Source of the DNA: Salinimicrobium marinum
Lineage (GTDB): Bacteria > Bacteroidota > Bacteroidia > Flavobacteriales > Flavobacteriaceae
Reading direction: 5' to 3'
NCBI RefSeq assembly: GCF_014651535.1
Contig: NZ_BMXB01000001.1
Location: 557,470-621,469 of the forward strand
Length of the DNA: 64,000 nucleotides
Positions 33,138 to 41,953 of the stretch are shown piece after piece. Positions within the stretch are counted from its first letter, which is position 1. Each line of letters starts with the position of its first letter. Below the pieces are notes generated by a model that was not told where the DNA came from, did no database searches, and saw nothing but the letters and a program-made list of their open reading frames with translations. The position numbers were made by a program, and so were the translations under genes.

Positions 33138-34055
33138 CTAAACTCCCCCTTCCGGTGCGGGGACTGCTGTCAATTCTGCAAACAAACTTTCCAGATTTTT
33201 GTTTTTCCGGTTGAGCTGCAGGGTTTTTAATCCGTTGTCGTGTGCGAAATCAAAAACGACAGGTCTCATGTCTTTTGGATTGTCGAAGCTTAGTTCATAC
33301 ACAAAATCATATACATTCCTAACCGAAACGATATAAGGCAACCGGTGTAGCGCCTCTTCTTCAATGCGGTAATCAAACTCTACTTCAATCACCTGCCTGT
33401 TCTCATCCCGCAGTTCAGATAATTTTTTATCGGCTACAATTTTTCCTTTGTTGATGATGATCACCCGCTCGCAAAGGGCTTCCACCTCTCTCATAATATG
33501 TGTGGACAGAAAAATGGTCTTTTCTTCTCCGGTTTTCTTGATCAGGTCCCTTATCTCCACGAGCTGATTAGGATCCAGCCCAGTGGTAGGTTCATCGAGG
33601 ATCAACACTTCTGGATCGTGTAAAAGGGCATTTGCAAGCCCTACTCTTTGTCGGTATCCTTTAGATAATTGGTTAATTTTTTTATTTGCTTCGGGAGTGA
33701 GTCCGGTTTCCTGAATGACTTTTTCGATACGGCTTTTGTCAGTTTTATAAAGAGAGGCATTGAATGCAAGATATTCCCGCACGTACATTTCAGTATACAA
33801 TGAATTATGCTCCGGAAGATATCCTACACTTCGCTGAGCTTTTATCAGGTTATCTTTAACAGAAAACCCATTTACGGAGGCTTCCCCTTCCGAAGGTTCC
33901 AGGTATCCCGTAAGGATCTTCATTAAAGTTGATTTTCCCGCACCGTTAGGTCCCAGAAATCCGACTATTTCTCCTTTTTTAATAGAAAAATTAACCTCGT
34001 CAAGAGCTTTTTGCTCCCCGTAGTATTTTGAAATTCCTGAAACTGAAATTGACAT
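33138..34055 (-). CDS. gldA: Gliding-motility ABC transporter ATP-binding protein
   Basis: 305 residues. ABC ATPase with Walker A GPNGAGKS (35-42), Q-loop region VGYLPEH, signature LSKGYRQRVGLANALL, Walker B VLILDEPTTGLD and switch His in STHIMRE. The about 75-residue C-terminal extension (from VEFDYRIEEEALHRL) is typical of GldA. With GldF and GldG it forms the ABC complex linked to flavobacterial gliding; those genes are not in the window. A TATTTTTG box (minus strand, 34076-34069) would start transcription about 7 nt before the ATG. General ABC-2 drug/antigen exporters are the alternative. Confidence 0.88.
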   Translation of the reverse strand: MSISVSGISKYYGEQKALDEVNFSIKKGEIVGFLGPNGAGKSTLMKILTGYLEPSEGEASVNGFSVKDNLIKAQRSVGYLPEHNSLYTEMYVREYLAFNASLYKTDKSRIEKVIQETGLTPEANKKINQLSKGYRQRVGLANALLHDPEVLILDEPTTGLDPNQLVEIRDLIKKTGEEKTIFLSTHIMREVEALCERVIIINKGKIVADKKLSELRDENRQVIEVEFDYRIEEEALHRLPYIVSVRNVYDFVYELSFDNPKDMRPVVFDFAHDNGLKTLQLNRKNKNLESLFAELTAVPAPEGGV

Positions 34056-34208
34056 AGCTGCTTTTTTCCAAAAATAAGGATTCTCTCAAACTTCTTTCTA
34101 GCTTTTCCAAAGTTCCGGATCCTGAACAGGAAAGATTTTCAGAAAGGATGAATTTAATGTAAGGTTCCGTAGTTTTCGCAAACGTTTTAGCGAAAATATT
34201 TTAAAATC

Positions 34209-34241
34209 TTTGTTGGTTTTTCAAATTAAATACTACATTAG
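34209..34241 (+). promoter_or_regulatory. Probable promoter of the pheA leader
   Basis: TTTG (34209-34212), 21 bp, TACATTAG (34234-34241), one mismatch to TAnnTTTG. The start would be near 34248, 12 nt before the leader ATG, a spacing like that of the metY leader. Confidence 0.6.
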
Positions 34242-34259
34242 CTATTCAGAAACAGCAGA

Positions 34260-34337
34260 ATGAAAAATTTGATTACCTGGAACGCTTTCTATTATTTTTA
34301 TTTCTATACCAGAGATAGGATCGGGAGCGCCATGTAA
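34260..34337 (+). CDS. Phe/Tyr-rich leader peptide (25 aa) of the aromatic operon
   Basis: A 25-codon frame with FYYFYFY at residues 10-16 (codons 34287-34307) and Trp at 7: eight aromatic residues in ten positions. It precedes a terminator and pheA, as in enterobacterial pheL attenuation. ATCGGGA (34320-34326), just past the aromatic codons, pairs perfectly with TCCCGAT (34362-34368) in the terminator 5' arm. A ribosome starved at the aromatic run leaves this segment free, forming the antiterminator; a ribosome that reaches the TAA covers it. Mechanism is inferred, but codons, spacing and pairing all agree. Confidence 0.88.
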   Translation: MKNLITWNAFYYFYFYTRDRIGSAM

Positions 34338-34358
34338 TTACTAAATAAATTATATCTC

Positions 34359-34391
34359 AAATCCCGATGTTTTCATCGGGATTTTTTGTTT
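34359..34391 (+). terminator. Attenuator terminator upstream of pheA
   Basis: AAATCCCGATG (34359-34369) pairs with CATCGGGATTT (34374-34384) around a TTTT loop, 11 bp, running into TTTTTGTTTTT. It ends 7 nt before the pheA start codon, so it can only act as a premature terminator. Confidence 0.9.
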
Positions 34392-34397
34392 TTAAAG

Positions 34398-35225
34398 ATG
34401 GCAGATAAAATAGCAATACAGGGAATACGAGGCTCTTTTCACCACCAGGTGGCGCAGGAGTATTACGGGCAGGACGTTCAGGTAGATGAATGTATGTCTT
34501 TTCAGGCAGTGGTAGACAGCCTGCTAACAGAAACTTCAGATCGTGCGGTTATGGCGATTGAAAATTCTATTGCGGGTTCCATTCTTCCCAATTACGCGCT
34601 GATTGATGAAAATGAGTTGCGGATCATTGGTGAGCATTACATCCCCATCCATATGAACCTCATGGCGATGCATGGACAAAAGATTGAAGACATCAAAAAG
34701 GTTTATTCCCATCCAATGGCCTTGCTTCAGTGTAAAGATTTCTTTAAAAACTATCCGCATATCAAATTAATAGAGGATGCCGATACTGCCGAAGTAGCAA
34801 AAAGAATTTCTGAAAAAGGCTCTAAACATGTTGCAGCTGTGGCGAGTAAAGCAGCTGCTCAGATTTTTGATCTGGAGATCCTTGCAGAAGGTATACATAC
34901 CATGAAAAGCAATTCTACCAGGTTTCTTGTGCTGAGTACGCAGACAAAATGCCCTAACGGACGTAAAATTGACAAAGCTTCCCTGAAGTTTGTGATGGAA
35001 AGTAAACAAGGGAGTTTGGTAAGTGTGCTGAACATTATCAGGGATTTTGATCTTGATATGACAAAGATCCAGAGTGTGCCGGTAATTGAAACGCCATGGA
35101 AATATGCATTTTTCATAGATGTCATTTTTGATGATTTAGAAAAATTCAAAAAAGCTATGGAAATTCTTGGAGTAATGACAGAGCAACTAAAGGTATTAGG
35201 AACTTATAAAAACAGCTTAGTATGA
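34398..35225 (+). CDS. pheA: Prephenate dehydratase
   Basis: 275 residues from ATG 34398. It converts prephenate to phenylpyruvate. The N-terminal PDT domain (IAIQGIRGSFHHQVAQEYY through MKSNSTRFLVLS, with the catalytic STRF) is followed by an ACT domain from about residue 193 (KFVMESKQGSLVSVLNIIRDFDLDMTKIQSVPV). The usual ESRP phenylalanine-binding motif of the ACT domain is replaced by QSVP, so allosteric inhibition may differ. There is no fused chorismate mutase; that activity is on the DAHP synthase three genes downstream. It overlaps the next gene by 4 nt. Confidence 0.94.
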   Translation: MADKIAIQGIRGSFHHQVAQEYYGQDVQVDECMSFQAVVDSLLTETSDRAVMAIENSIAGSILPNYALIDENELRIIGEHYIPIHMNLMAMHGQKIEDIKKVYSHPMALLQCKDFFKNYPHIKLIEDADTAEVAKRISEKGSKHVAAVASKAAAQIFDLEILAEGIHTMKSNSTRFLVLSTQTKCPNGRKIDKASLKFVMESKQGSLVSVLNIIRDFDLDMTKIQSVPVIETPWKYAFFIDVIFDDLEKFKKAMEILGVMTEQLKVLGTYKNSLV

Positions 35226-36370
35226 TTGACCAGGCGACCAGATTGAATCACGTGGAAGAATACTATTTCTCCACAAAACTACAGGAAGTCCGTGCGCTAG
35301 AAGCTTCAGGCAAGCCTATTGTTAATCTTGGGATAGGAAGTCCAGATTTGCCGCCACCGCCACAGGTGCTGGCAGGTTTGAATCAGGCTATGGTGAACCC
35401 GGGAGCGCATCAATATCAGCCTTACCGCGGTACTGCTGACTTCAGGAAAGCGATTCAGGAATTTTATAAGAACTTCTACGGGGTGGACCTGAATTCAGAT
35501 TCTGAGATCCTGCCGCTCATGGGGAGTAAGGAGGGAATTGCCCATATTTCAATGGCTTTTTTAAATGAAGGCGATGAGGTATTAATTCCCAATCCCGGAT
35601 ACCCGACTTATTCTTCGGTGACCAAACTTTTTGGTGCGAAACCGGTCTACTACAACCTGGAGGAAGAAAGAAGCTGGCAGCCCGATCTTGAAGAGCTCGA
35701 AAAAAGAGATTTGACCAACGTGAAATTGATGTGGGTGAATTACCCGCACATGCCAACGGGAGCTTCAGGAAGTGAAGATCTTTTCAGGAATTTGATCGCT
35801 TTTGCTAAAAAGCACAAGATCCTTATCGTCAATGATAATCCTTATAGTTTTATTCTGAATGAAAATCCGAAGAGTATTCTTAAGGAAGAAGGGGCAATGG
35901 ATGTGGTGCTGGAATTGAATTCACTGAGCAAAAGTTTCAACATGGCCGGGTGGAGAATTGGAATGCTCTGCGGAAGTGAAAAAAATATAAATTCGGTTTT
36001 GAAGGTAAAATCCAATATGGACAGCGGAATGTTTTTCCCTATCCAGGCCGGGGCAGCAACAGCTCTTAGGTTGCCGGTTGGCTGGTTTAGTTCCCAGAAT
36101 GAGATCTATGCCCGCCGGAAAGAAAACATGCTGAAATTATCGGCTGCGCTGGGATGTACTTCTTCCAAGGACCAAACCGGAATGTTTATCTGGGCAAAAG
36201 CTCCTGAAGGATTTACATCTGAAGGGTTTGTGGATTTTCTGCTGCACGAACACAGCATTTTTATAGCGCCGGGGTTTATTTTTGGTAGTCAGGGAGAGGG
36301 ATATGTGCGGTTTTCTCTGTGCGCCACCGAAGAAAAAATCCAGACAGCCTTAAAAAGGATAAAGCCATGA
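35222..36370 (+). CDS. Aromatic-operon class I aminotransferase
   Basis: 382 residues, PLP fold type I. Lys237 in ELNSLSKSFNMAGWRIGM is the Schiff-base lysine, NDNPYSF carries the Asp/Tyr of the cofactor site, and the C-terminal GQ/ERG-type EGYVRFSLCA contains the substrate-carboxylate Arg. The usual NNPTG motif reads HMPTG here. Position between prephenate dehydratase and prephenate dehydrogenase suggests it transaminates phenylpyruvate and 4-hydroxyphenylpyruvate to Phe and Tyr; general LL-DAP or aspartate aminotransferase activity is possible. ATGA overlaps link it to both neighbours. Confidence 0.88.
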   Translation: MIDQATRLNHVEEYYFSTKLQEVRALEASGKPIVNLGIGSPDLPPPPQVLAGLNQAMVNPGAHQYQPYRGTADFRKAIQEFYKNFYGVDLNSDSEILPLMGSKEGIAHISMAFLNEGDEVLIPNPGYPTYSSVTKLFGAKPVYYNLEEERSWQPDLEELEKRDLTNVKLMWVNYPHMPTGASGSEDLFRNLIAFAKKHKILIVNDNPYSFILNENPKSILKEEGAMDVVLELNSLSKSFNMAGWRIGMLCGSEKNINSVLKVKSNMDSGMFFPIQAGAATALRLPVGWFSSQNEIYARRKENMLKLSAALGCTSSKDQTGMFIWAKAPEGFTSEGFVDFLLHEHSIFIAPGFIFGSQGEGYVRFSLCATEEKIQTALKRIKP

Positions 36371-37215
36371 AAATCCATATAATTGGGATTGGTTTGATTG
36401 GCGGGTCCTTTGCTTTAGGGATACGATCGGCTTTTCCAGATGTGGAAATAGTCGGGACCGATGCCAGTGAAACGAACCTTGAACAGGCGAAACAGCTTTC
36501 CCTTATTGTAAATTCAGCAGAAATAGAGGACGTGAAATCTGCCGATGTGGTGATTGTTGCAGTACCTGTGAATGTAGCCACCGAGGTGGTGAAAAAGGTG
36601 CTGGACCATATCTCTGACTACACCCTGGTTTTTGATGCCGGCTCCACTAAAGCCCAGCTGTGCGAAGAAATTGCAGATCATCCAAAACGCCGGAATTTCC
36701 TGGCAGCGCATCCCATTGCCGGAACCGAATTTTCCGGTCCCGGAGCTGCAATTCCCAATCTTTTCAGCAATAAAACGAATATTATTTGCGAAGTGGAAAA
36801 AACGGCTTTTAAGCTTCAGGAAAAAGGCCTGGAGATCTTTCAGAAGCTGGGAATGCGAATCAGGTATATGGATCCGCAGTCGCATGATCGTCACATAGCT
36901 TATGTTTCCCATCTGTCACACATCAGTTCCTTTATGCTGGGGAAAACAGTGCTTGAAAAAGAGAAAAATGAACGGGATATTTTTGACCTGGCGGGCAGCG
37001 GATTCGCCTCTACGGTGCGGCTAGCCAAAAGTTCCCCGGCCATGTGGTCTCCCATTTTTCAGCAGAACAAAAAAAATGTCCTGGAGACGCTAAATGAGTA
37101 TATCCATAATCTTTCTGAATTTAAAAAACTGATCGAAAATGACGATTTTCAGGAGGTTTACAGGGAAATGGAAAGAACAAATCATATCACATCTATCTTA
37201 AACGGAATAAATTAA
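36367..37215 (+). CDS. tyrA: Prephenate dehydrogenase
   Basis: 282 residues from ATG 36367, which overlaps the preceding stop (ATGA). It oxidatively decarboxylates prephenate to 4-hydroxyphenylpyruvate with NAD(P)+. The N-terminus IHIIGIGLIGGSFALGI is the dinucleotide-binding motif; AAHPIAGTEFSGPGAA and HDRHIAYVSHLSHISSF supply the catalytic His and substrate residues, and AGSGFASTVRLAKSSP is conserved. No ACT domain and no fused chorismate mutase are present. Confidence 0.94.
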   Translation: MKIHIIGIGLIGGSFALGIRSAFPDVEIVGTDASETNLEQAKQLSLIVNSAEIEDVKSADVVIVAVPVNVATEVVKKVLDHISDYTLVFDAGSTKAQLCEEIADHPKRRNFLAAHPIAGTEFSGPGAAIPNLFSNKTNIICEVEKTAFKLQEKGLEIFQKLGMRIRYMDPQSHDRHIAYVSHLSHISSFMLGKTVLEKEKNERDIFDLAGSGFASTVRLAKSSPAMWSPIFQQNKKNVLETLNEYIHNLSEFKKLIENDDFQEVYREMERTNHITSILNGIN

Positions 37216-37235
37216 CCACTAAAACTTACTTAAAA

Positions 37236-38318
37236 ATGGAGAATAAAAAAGAACTTAGAAACTGGCTGGATGCTTTTGGATTAGATCATCCCCTGGTAAT
37301 TGCCGGCCCCTGTAGCGCCGAAACTGAAGAGCAGGTGTTGAAAATAGCCCACCAGCTAAAGGATAGCGATGCCAACGTATTACGCGCCGGAATCTGGAAG
37401 CCCAGAACCCGCCCCGGAAATTTTGAAGGTGTGGGAGCTTTGGGATTAAAATGGCTGCAAAAAGCGAAGCAGGAAACAGGAATGCTAACCACAACTGAAG
37501 TTGCGAGTCCGCACCACGTGGACCTTGCTTTGGAACACGATATTGATATTTTATGGATTGGTGCCAGGACTACGGTGTCTCCATTTATCATTCAGGATAT
37601 TGCAGACGCATTAAAAGGAACCGATAAAGTCGTGCTGGTTAAAAACCCTGTGAACCCCGATCTTTCTCTATGGCTAGGAGCAGTGGAAAGATTCTATTCC
37701 TGTGATATTAAAAACCTGGGAGTGATTCACCGCGGATTTTCAGCTTACGAAAAAACAAAATACCGTAACAACCCTGAATGGCAGATCGCCATTGAACTTC
37801 AGAATAAATTCCCGGATCTTCCGCTAATTCTGGATCCTTCGCATATCGCCGGACGACGTGATATCATCTTTGATCTTTGCCAGACAGCGCTGGATTTGAA
37901 CTATGACGGATTAATGGTGGAAACCCATTACGATCCAGACAATGCCTGGAGTGACGCAAAACAACAAATTACCCCTGCAACTTTGATCCAGATCATGAAA
38001 GATCTTAAGATTAGAAAAGAAGTTTCAGAAAGTGAGGATTTTAAGAACAAGCTTAATAATCTACGGGCAAAAATTGATGTTGCAGATAATCAATTGATCG
38101 AATTGCTCGCCAAAAGGATGAAGGTTTCAGATGAGATAGGACAGGTGAAAAAGGCACAGAACGTTTCTGTTTTACAGACCAAGCGCTGGAACGAGATTTT
38201 GGGGAAAATGGTGTTGGAAGGAGAACAACATGGCTTGAGTGAAGAATTTATCCTGCGTTTGTTCAAGGCTGTTCACCAGGAATCTATCAACCACCAGGAA
38301 AAAATCATGAAACAATAA
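37236..38318 (+). CDS. Bifunctional DAHP synthase / chorismate mutase
   Basis: 360 residues. Residues about 1-260 form a type I-beta (KDO8PS-like) DAHP synthase barrel: VIAGPCSAETEEQ, RAGIWKPRTRPGNFEGVG, WIGARTTVSPF, VKNPVNPD, ILDPSHIAGRRD. Residues about 270-360 are an AroQ chorismate mutase (LNNLRAKIDVADNQLIELLAKRMKVSDEIGQVKKAQN). Such fusions, with the mutase at the C-terminus, are typical of Bacteroidota, where prephenate binding to the mutase domain inhibits DAHP synthesis. It opens and regulates the pathway whose last steps are encoded just upstream. Confidence 0.95.
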   Translation: MENKKELRNWLDAFGLDHPLVIAGPCSAETEEQVLKIAHQLKDSDANVLRAGIWKPRTRPGNFEGVGALGLKWLQKAKQETGMLTTTEVASPHHVDLALEHDIDILWIGARTTVSPFIIQDIADALKGTDKVVLVKNPVNPDLSLWLGAVERFYSCDIKNLGVIHRGFSAYEKTKYRNNPEWQIAIELQNKFPDLPLILDPSHIAGRRDIIFDLCQTALDLNYDGLMVETHYDPDNAWSDAKQQITPATLIQIMKDLKIRKEVSESEDFKNKLNNLRAKIDVADNQLIELLAKRMKVSDEIGQVKKAQNVSVLQTKRWNEILGKMVLEGEQHGLSEEFILRLFKAVHQESINHQEKIMKQ

Positions 38319-38432
38319 CGAAATAAAAGCAACCTGTAATGATCGTTTGACAGACTAATCTGAAATTTTCTTGTTAATTTGTTCTGCGGTAGGAAAGCTG
38401 CCGGGAATGCTTGTTTTATATTTGAGAAATGA

Positions 38433-39425
38433 ATGAATGAAAAGGAACAGGCAGAAATTGAAAAAGAGAACATGAAAGGAACTGTTTATAAATCTACCGG
38501 AAGCTGGTACCAGGTAAAAGCAGATGATGGCAAATTTTACGACTGCCGCATCAAAGGAAAATTTAGGATTAAAGGTATTAAAAGTACCAATCCTGTGGCT
38601 GTAGGCGACCGGGTGGAAATTTCCCTGGAAGAAAAATCGGAACAGGAAACAGGAGTGATCACAAAGATAGAGGAGCGGGAGAACTACATCATCCGTAAAT
38701 CTGTAAACCTTTCAAAACAGACGCATATTATTGCTTCTAATATTGATCAGGTTTTTCTTTTGATCACTCTGAACAATCCGCCGACTTTTACCACTTTCAT
38801 TGACCGGTTTTTGGTTACTGCCGAAGCTTACAGGATAGAGGCGATCCTTCTGTTCAATAAAATAGATACCTATAATGAAGATGAATTGGTGGAGATCAAA
38901 TATCTGGCTGCCCTTTACAGGGAAATAGGTTATCAATGTATTGGGATCTCTGCCAAAACAGGTAAGAATGTAGAACAGGTAAAAGATTTGATGAAAGGTA
39001 AGACCAGTATGATCTCAGGACATAGTGGTACTGGAAAATCTACCCTCGTCAACGCTATTGAGCCAAGTCTTCACCTGAAAACTTCTAAAATTTCCGATCA
39101 GCACAAACAAGGGCAGCATACCACTACTTTTGCCGAAATGTTTGATCTGAGTTTTGATGCCAGGATCATTGATACTCCCGGAATTAAAGGTTTCGGGGTG
39201 GTGGATATGGAAAAAGAGGAGATCGGGAATTATTTTCCGGAATTTTTTGAACGAAAGCAGGATTGTAAGTTTCACAATTGTCTTCACCTGGATGAACCAA
39301 AATGTGCTGTGAAAGAGGCGCTGGAGGAGGAGGAAATTCCGTGGTCCAGGTACAAGAGCTATCTGCAGATCTTAAAAGGGGAAGAAGACCAGCATTACAG
39401 AATAGATAATTATCCCGAAGAATGA
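38433..39425 (+). CDS. rsgA: Ribosome small-subunit-dependent GTPase A
   Basis: 330 residues from ATG 38433; a later ATG at 38472 (MKGTVYKSTG) also fits the family and removes 13 Glu/Lys-rich residues. An N-terminal OB-fold (SWYQVKADDGKFYDCRIKGKFRIKG) is followed by a circularly permuted GTPase: G4 LLFNKID precedes G1 GHSGTGKSTL and G3 DTPGIKGFG. A C-terminal zinc knuckle (CKFHNCLHLDEPKC) completes RsgA, which checks 30S maturation. A TATATTTG box (38417-38424) lies about 9 nt before the ATG, so the mRNA has almost no leader. It overlaps dtd by 4 nt. Confidence 0.94.
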   Translation: MNEKEQAEIEKENMKGTVYKSTGSWYQVKADDGKFYDCRIKGKFRIKGIKSTNPVAVGDRVEISLEEKSEQETGVITKIEERENYIIRKSVNLSKQTHIIASNIDQVFLLITLNNPPTFTTFIDRFLVTAEAYRIEAILLFNKIDTYNEDELVEIKYLAALYREIGYQCIGISAKTGKNVEQVKDLMKGKTSMISGHSGTGKSTLVNAIEPSLHLKTSKISDQHKQGQHTTTFAEMFDLSFDARIIDTPGIKGFGVVDMEKEEIGNYFPEFFERKQDCKFHNCLHLDEPKCAVKEALEEEEIPWSRYKSYLQILKGEEDQHYRIDNYPEE

Positions 39426-39874
39426 GAGTAGTATTACAACGGGTTTCCCGTGCTTCAGTTACTATAAATAATAAAGTTAACGCAGAAATAGGAGATGGCC
39501 TGCTCATTCTCCTTGGAATAGAAGAGGAAGATTCCGGAGAAGATATTAAGTGGCTGTGTTCTAAAATAGTCAAAATGCGCATCTTCAGTGATGAAAGCGG
39601 AATAATGAATAATTCTCTTCTGGACATTAACGGAGACGCTATTGTCGTGAGTCAGTTCACCCTGCATGCCAATACCAAAAAAGGCAACCGTCCCAGCTAT
39701 ATCAAGGCTGCAAAACCAGATGTTGCCATTCCTTTATATGAAGAATTTGTTCAGGTTCTGGAAAAAGAACTTGGCAAACCTGTTGGCACCGGAGAATTTG
39801 GGGCAGACATGAAAGTTGATTTATTGAATGACGGGCCGGTGACCATTATCATTGATTCAAAAAGGAGGGAATAA
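39422..39874 (+). CDS. dtd: D-aminoacyl-tRNA deacylase
   Basis: 150 residues, full length. It removes D-amino acids mischarged on tRNA. The two conserved active-site motifs are SQFTLHA (about 77-83) and NDGPVTIIID (about 137-146, with the cross-subunit GP motif). The N-terminus MRVVLQRVSRASVTI is typical of DTD. It overlaps rsgA by an ATGA junction. Confidence 0.94.
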   Translation: MRVVLQRVSRASVTINNKVNAEIGDGLLILLGIEEEDSGEDIKWLCSKIVKMRIFSDESGIMNNSLLDINGDAIVVSQFTLHANTKKGNRPSYIKAAKPDVAIPLYEEFVQVLEKELGKPVGTGEFGADMKVDLLNDGPVTIIIDSKRRE

Positions 39875-40029
39875 CATTGAAACCCTTTCAGGATTATCTT
39901 ATAATTTTTCTGAATATTTTGTGCTCTAACCAAACCTTTAAATTTTAAAGGTTTAAGGTGATAAAAAAGGTTAACAACATGTTAATTTTTTCTATATTGC
40001 CCCTGTTAAAGCAATTCTTCCTTTTGATC

Positions 40030-41943
40030 ATGTACAAGTATTTCTTCTTTTTGTTTGTGGTTTTTACAACCACCTTATCCGCTCAGGATATTCACTACCA
40101 AAGCCTTCTAATTAAACCTGAACTTACTGCAGATGCTAACGCGGTGGTAAGAAATGAGGAAATTGAAATTGAAATAGAGGCGGTAGACAAACTTACTATT
40201 CGAACCAGGAGAGTGATCACTGTTCTCAACGAGCATGGAGAAAATCATATAGAGGCTTACGATTTTTATGATGATAACAGCAAGATCAAAAATCAGGAGG
40301 CAATTATTTATGATAAACTGGGCAATGAGATCAAGAAGTTTAAAAAGAAACATTTTGAGGATCGCAGTGCGGTTGGCTCTGGTACCTTAATTTCAGATGA
40401 CCGGGTGAAGTACATGGAATATACGGCCAGGGAATATCCTTATACTGTGGTGTATGAGAGTGAGGTGCAAAAGAATTCCACAGTTTTTGTCCAAGCGTGG
40501 AAACCCATTGCCGGTTATTACCTAAGCGTAGAAAGATCTTCTTATATTCTTAAAAATCCCGCCGGAATTCCACTTCGATATGAAGAAAAGAATCTTTCGG
40601 GGATAGAGGTCGAAAAATCTACTTCAGATTTTGAATTGAGCTATTCTGTACAAAATTTGCCGGCTTATAATTATGAGAGATTGAGCCCTTCAATTAATAA
40701 TTTTTCTCCGCATGTCCTGGTAGCATTAAATGAATTTTCACTGGTTGGTGTGCAGGGGCAGGCCACGAGCTGGTCAGAATTTGGAAAATGGCAATATGAT
40801 CATCTTTTAAAAGGCAGGACTACTTTGTCTCCCGAAACCATTGCGAAAATCAGCACGCTCACTTCAGATGCCGAAGACAATATTGAAAAAGCCCGAAGAA
40901 TCTATCAATACGTACAGGATAATACCAGATATATAAGTGTGCAGCTGGGTATTGGTGGCTGGCAGCCTATGGATGCGGTGGAGGTAGACCAGGTTAGGTA
41001 CGGCGACTGCAAGGCACTTACCAATTATACAAAAGCCTTGCTGGAAAGTCAGCAGATCCAGTCTTACTACACGGTAGTTTATGGCGGAGAAGATAAAACA
41101 GATATTGATAAAGATTTTCCCTCTATGCAGGGAAATCATGTGATCCTTAATATTCCTTCGGAAGGGGAAGATATCTGGCTGGAATGTACCAGCCAAACCA
41201 CTCCGTTTAATTACCTGGGGGATTTTACAGATAACCGAAATGTTTTGATCATAAAACCTGAAGGTGGTGAGATCGCCAGAACAAAAATCTACCAGGTGCA
41301 CGAAAATCTGCAGGAAACTTTCAGTACCATCACACTAGATGAAAAAGGTGCTTTTAATGCTTCCCTTAAAAGGCGGAGTAAGGGAGTCGCTTACGGGGAG
41401 ATTTACCACATCAACAGGCAGACCGAAAAAGATCAGACGTTGTATTACAAGAGAAACTGGGGACATTTTAAGAATATGAACCTTGAAGAAATGGCCTTTA
41501 CCAATGACCGGGATGATCAGGAATTCACAGAAGATCTGAAATTTTCGGGAGACAGGTTTACTTCCAAAGCCGGAAACAGGCTATTGTTACCTCTTAATTT
41601 TTTGATCCCCGAAACCTACAATCTTCCCCGGAATGAAAAACGGAAACTTCCGCTTGAAATTTCCCGTGGGCGCACATTTGAAGATACTTTTGAATATCTG
41701 CTTCCGGCAGGTTTTGAGCCGGAATCAATTCCGGAATATACCTTTCTGGAAACCGATTTCGGAACTTTCGAACTTTCAGTAGTAATAAAAGCAAAAGAAG
41801 GAGCCAAGACCATACAAGTGAAGCGGAAATATGTAATTAATGAAGGATTGTGGCCGGCAGAGTCTTATGGAGATTTCAGAAATTTCATGTATACCATTAA
41901 CTCATTAAGCAACCAAAAGGCTGTTATCGTAGCGACCCAATAA
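40030..41943 (+). CDS. Secreted DUF3857 / transglutaminase-like protein
   Basis: 637 residues from ATG 40030, chosen because MYKYFFFLFVVFTTTLSAQ is then a clean signal peptide; the frame is open to an earlier ATG at 39958. DUF3857 covers about residues 50-230, followed by a transglutaminase-like domain with Cys in QVRYGDCKALTNYTKALL, His in MQGNHVILNI and Asp/Glu-rich WLECTSQ. A Cys-His protease or transferase is therefore possible. C-terminal part is DUF3858-like beta sandwich (VKRKYVINEGLWPAESY). Role unknown; tandem with a paralogue. An inverted repeat TTAACAACATGTTAA is at 39971-39985. Confidence 0.82.
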   Translation: MYKYFFFLFVVFTTTLSAQDIHYQSLLIKPELTADANAVVRNEEIEIEIEAVDKLTIRTRRVITVLNEHGENHIEAYDFYDDNSKIKNQEAIIYDKLGNEIKKFKKKHFEDRSAVGSGTLISDDRVKYMEYTAREYPYTVVYESEVQKNSTVFVQAWKPIAGYYLSVERSSYILKNPAGIPLRYEEKNLSGIEVEKSTSDFELSYSVQNLPAYNYERLSPSINNFSPHVLVALNEFSLVGVQGQATSWSEFGKWQYDHLLKGRTTLSPETIAKISTLTSDAEDNIEKARRIYQYVQDNTRYISVQLGIGGWQPMDAVEVDQVRYGDCKALTNYTKALLESQQIQSYYTVVYGGEDKTDIDKDFPSMQGNHVILNIPSEGEDIWLECTSQTTPFNYLGDFTDNRNVLIIKPEGGEIARTKIYQVHENLQETFSTITLDEKGAFNASLKRRSKGVAYGEIYHINRQTEKDQTLYYKRNWGHFKNMNLEEMAFTNDRDDQEFTEDLKFSGDRFTSKAGNRLLLPLNFLIPETYNLPRNEKRKLPLEISRGRTFEDTFEYLLPAGFEPESIPEYTFLETDFGTFELSVVIKAKEGAKTIQVKRKYVINEGLWPAESYGDFRNFMYTINSLSNQKAVIVATQ

Positions 41944-41953
41944 TCCAACCATT

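Noticed and set aside
35222-36370. HMPTG in place of NNPTG in the aminotransferase as evidence of inactivity
   Set aside because: PLP lysine, Asp/Tyr site and C-terminal Arg are all intact, and Bacteroidota homologues in this operon tolerate change at this motif, so loss of function is not supported.
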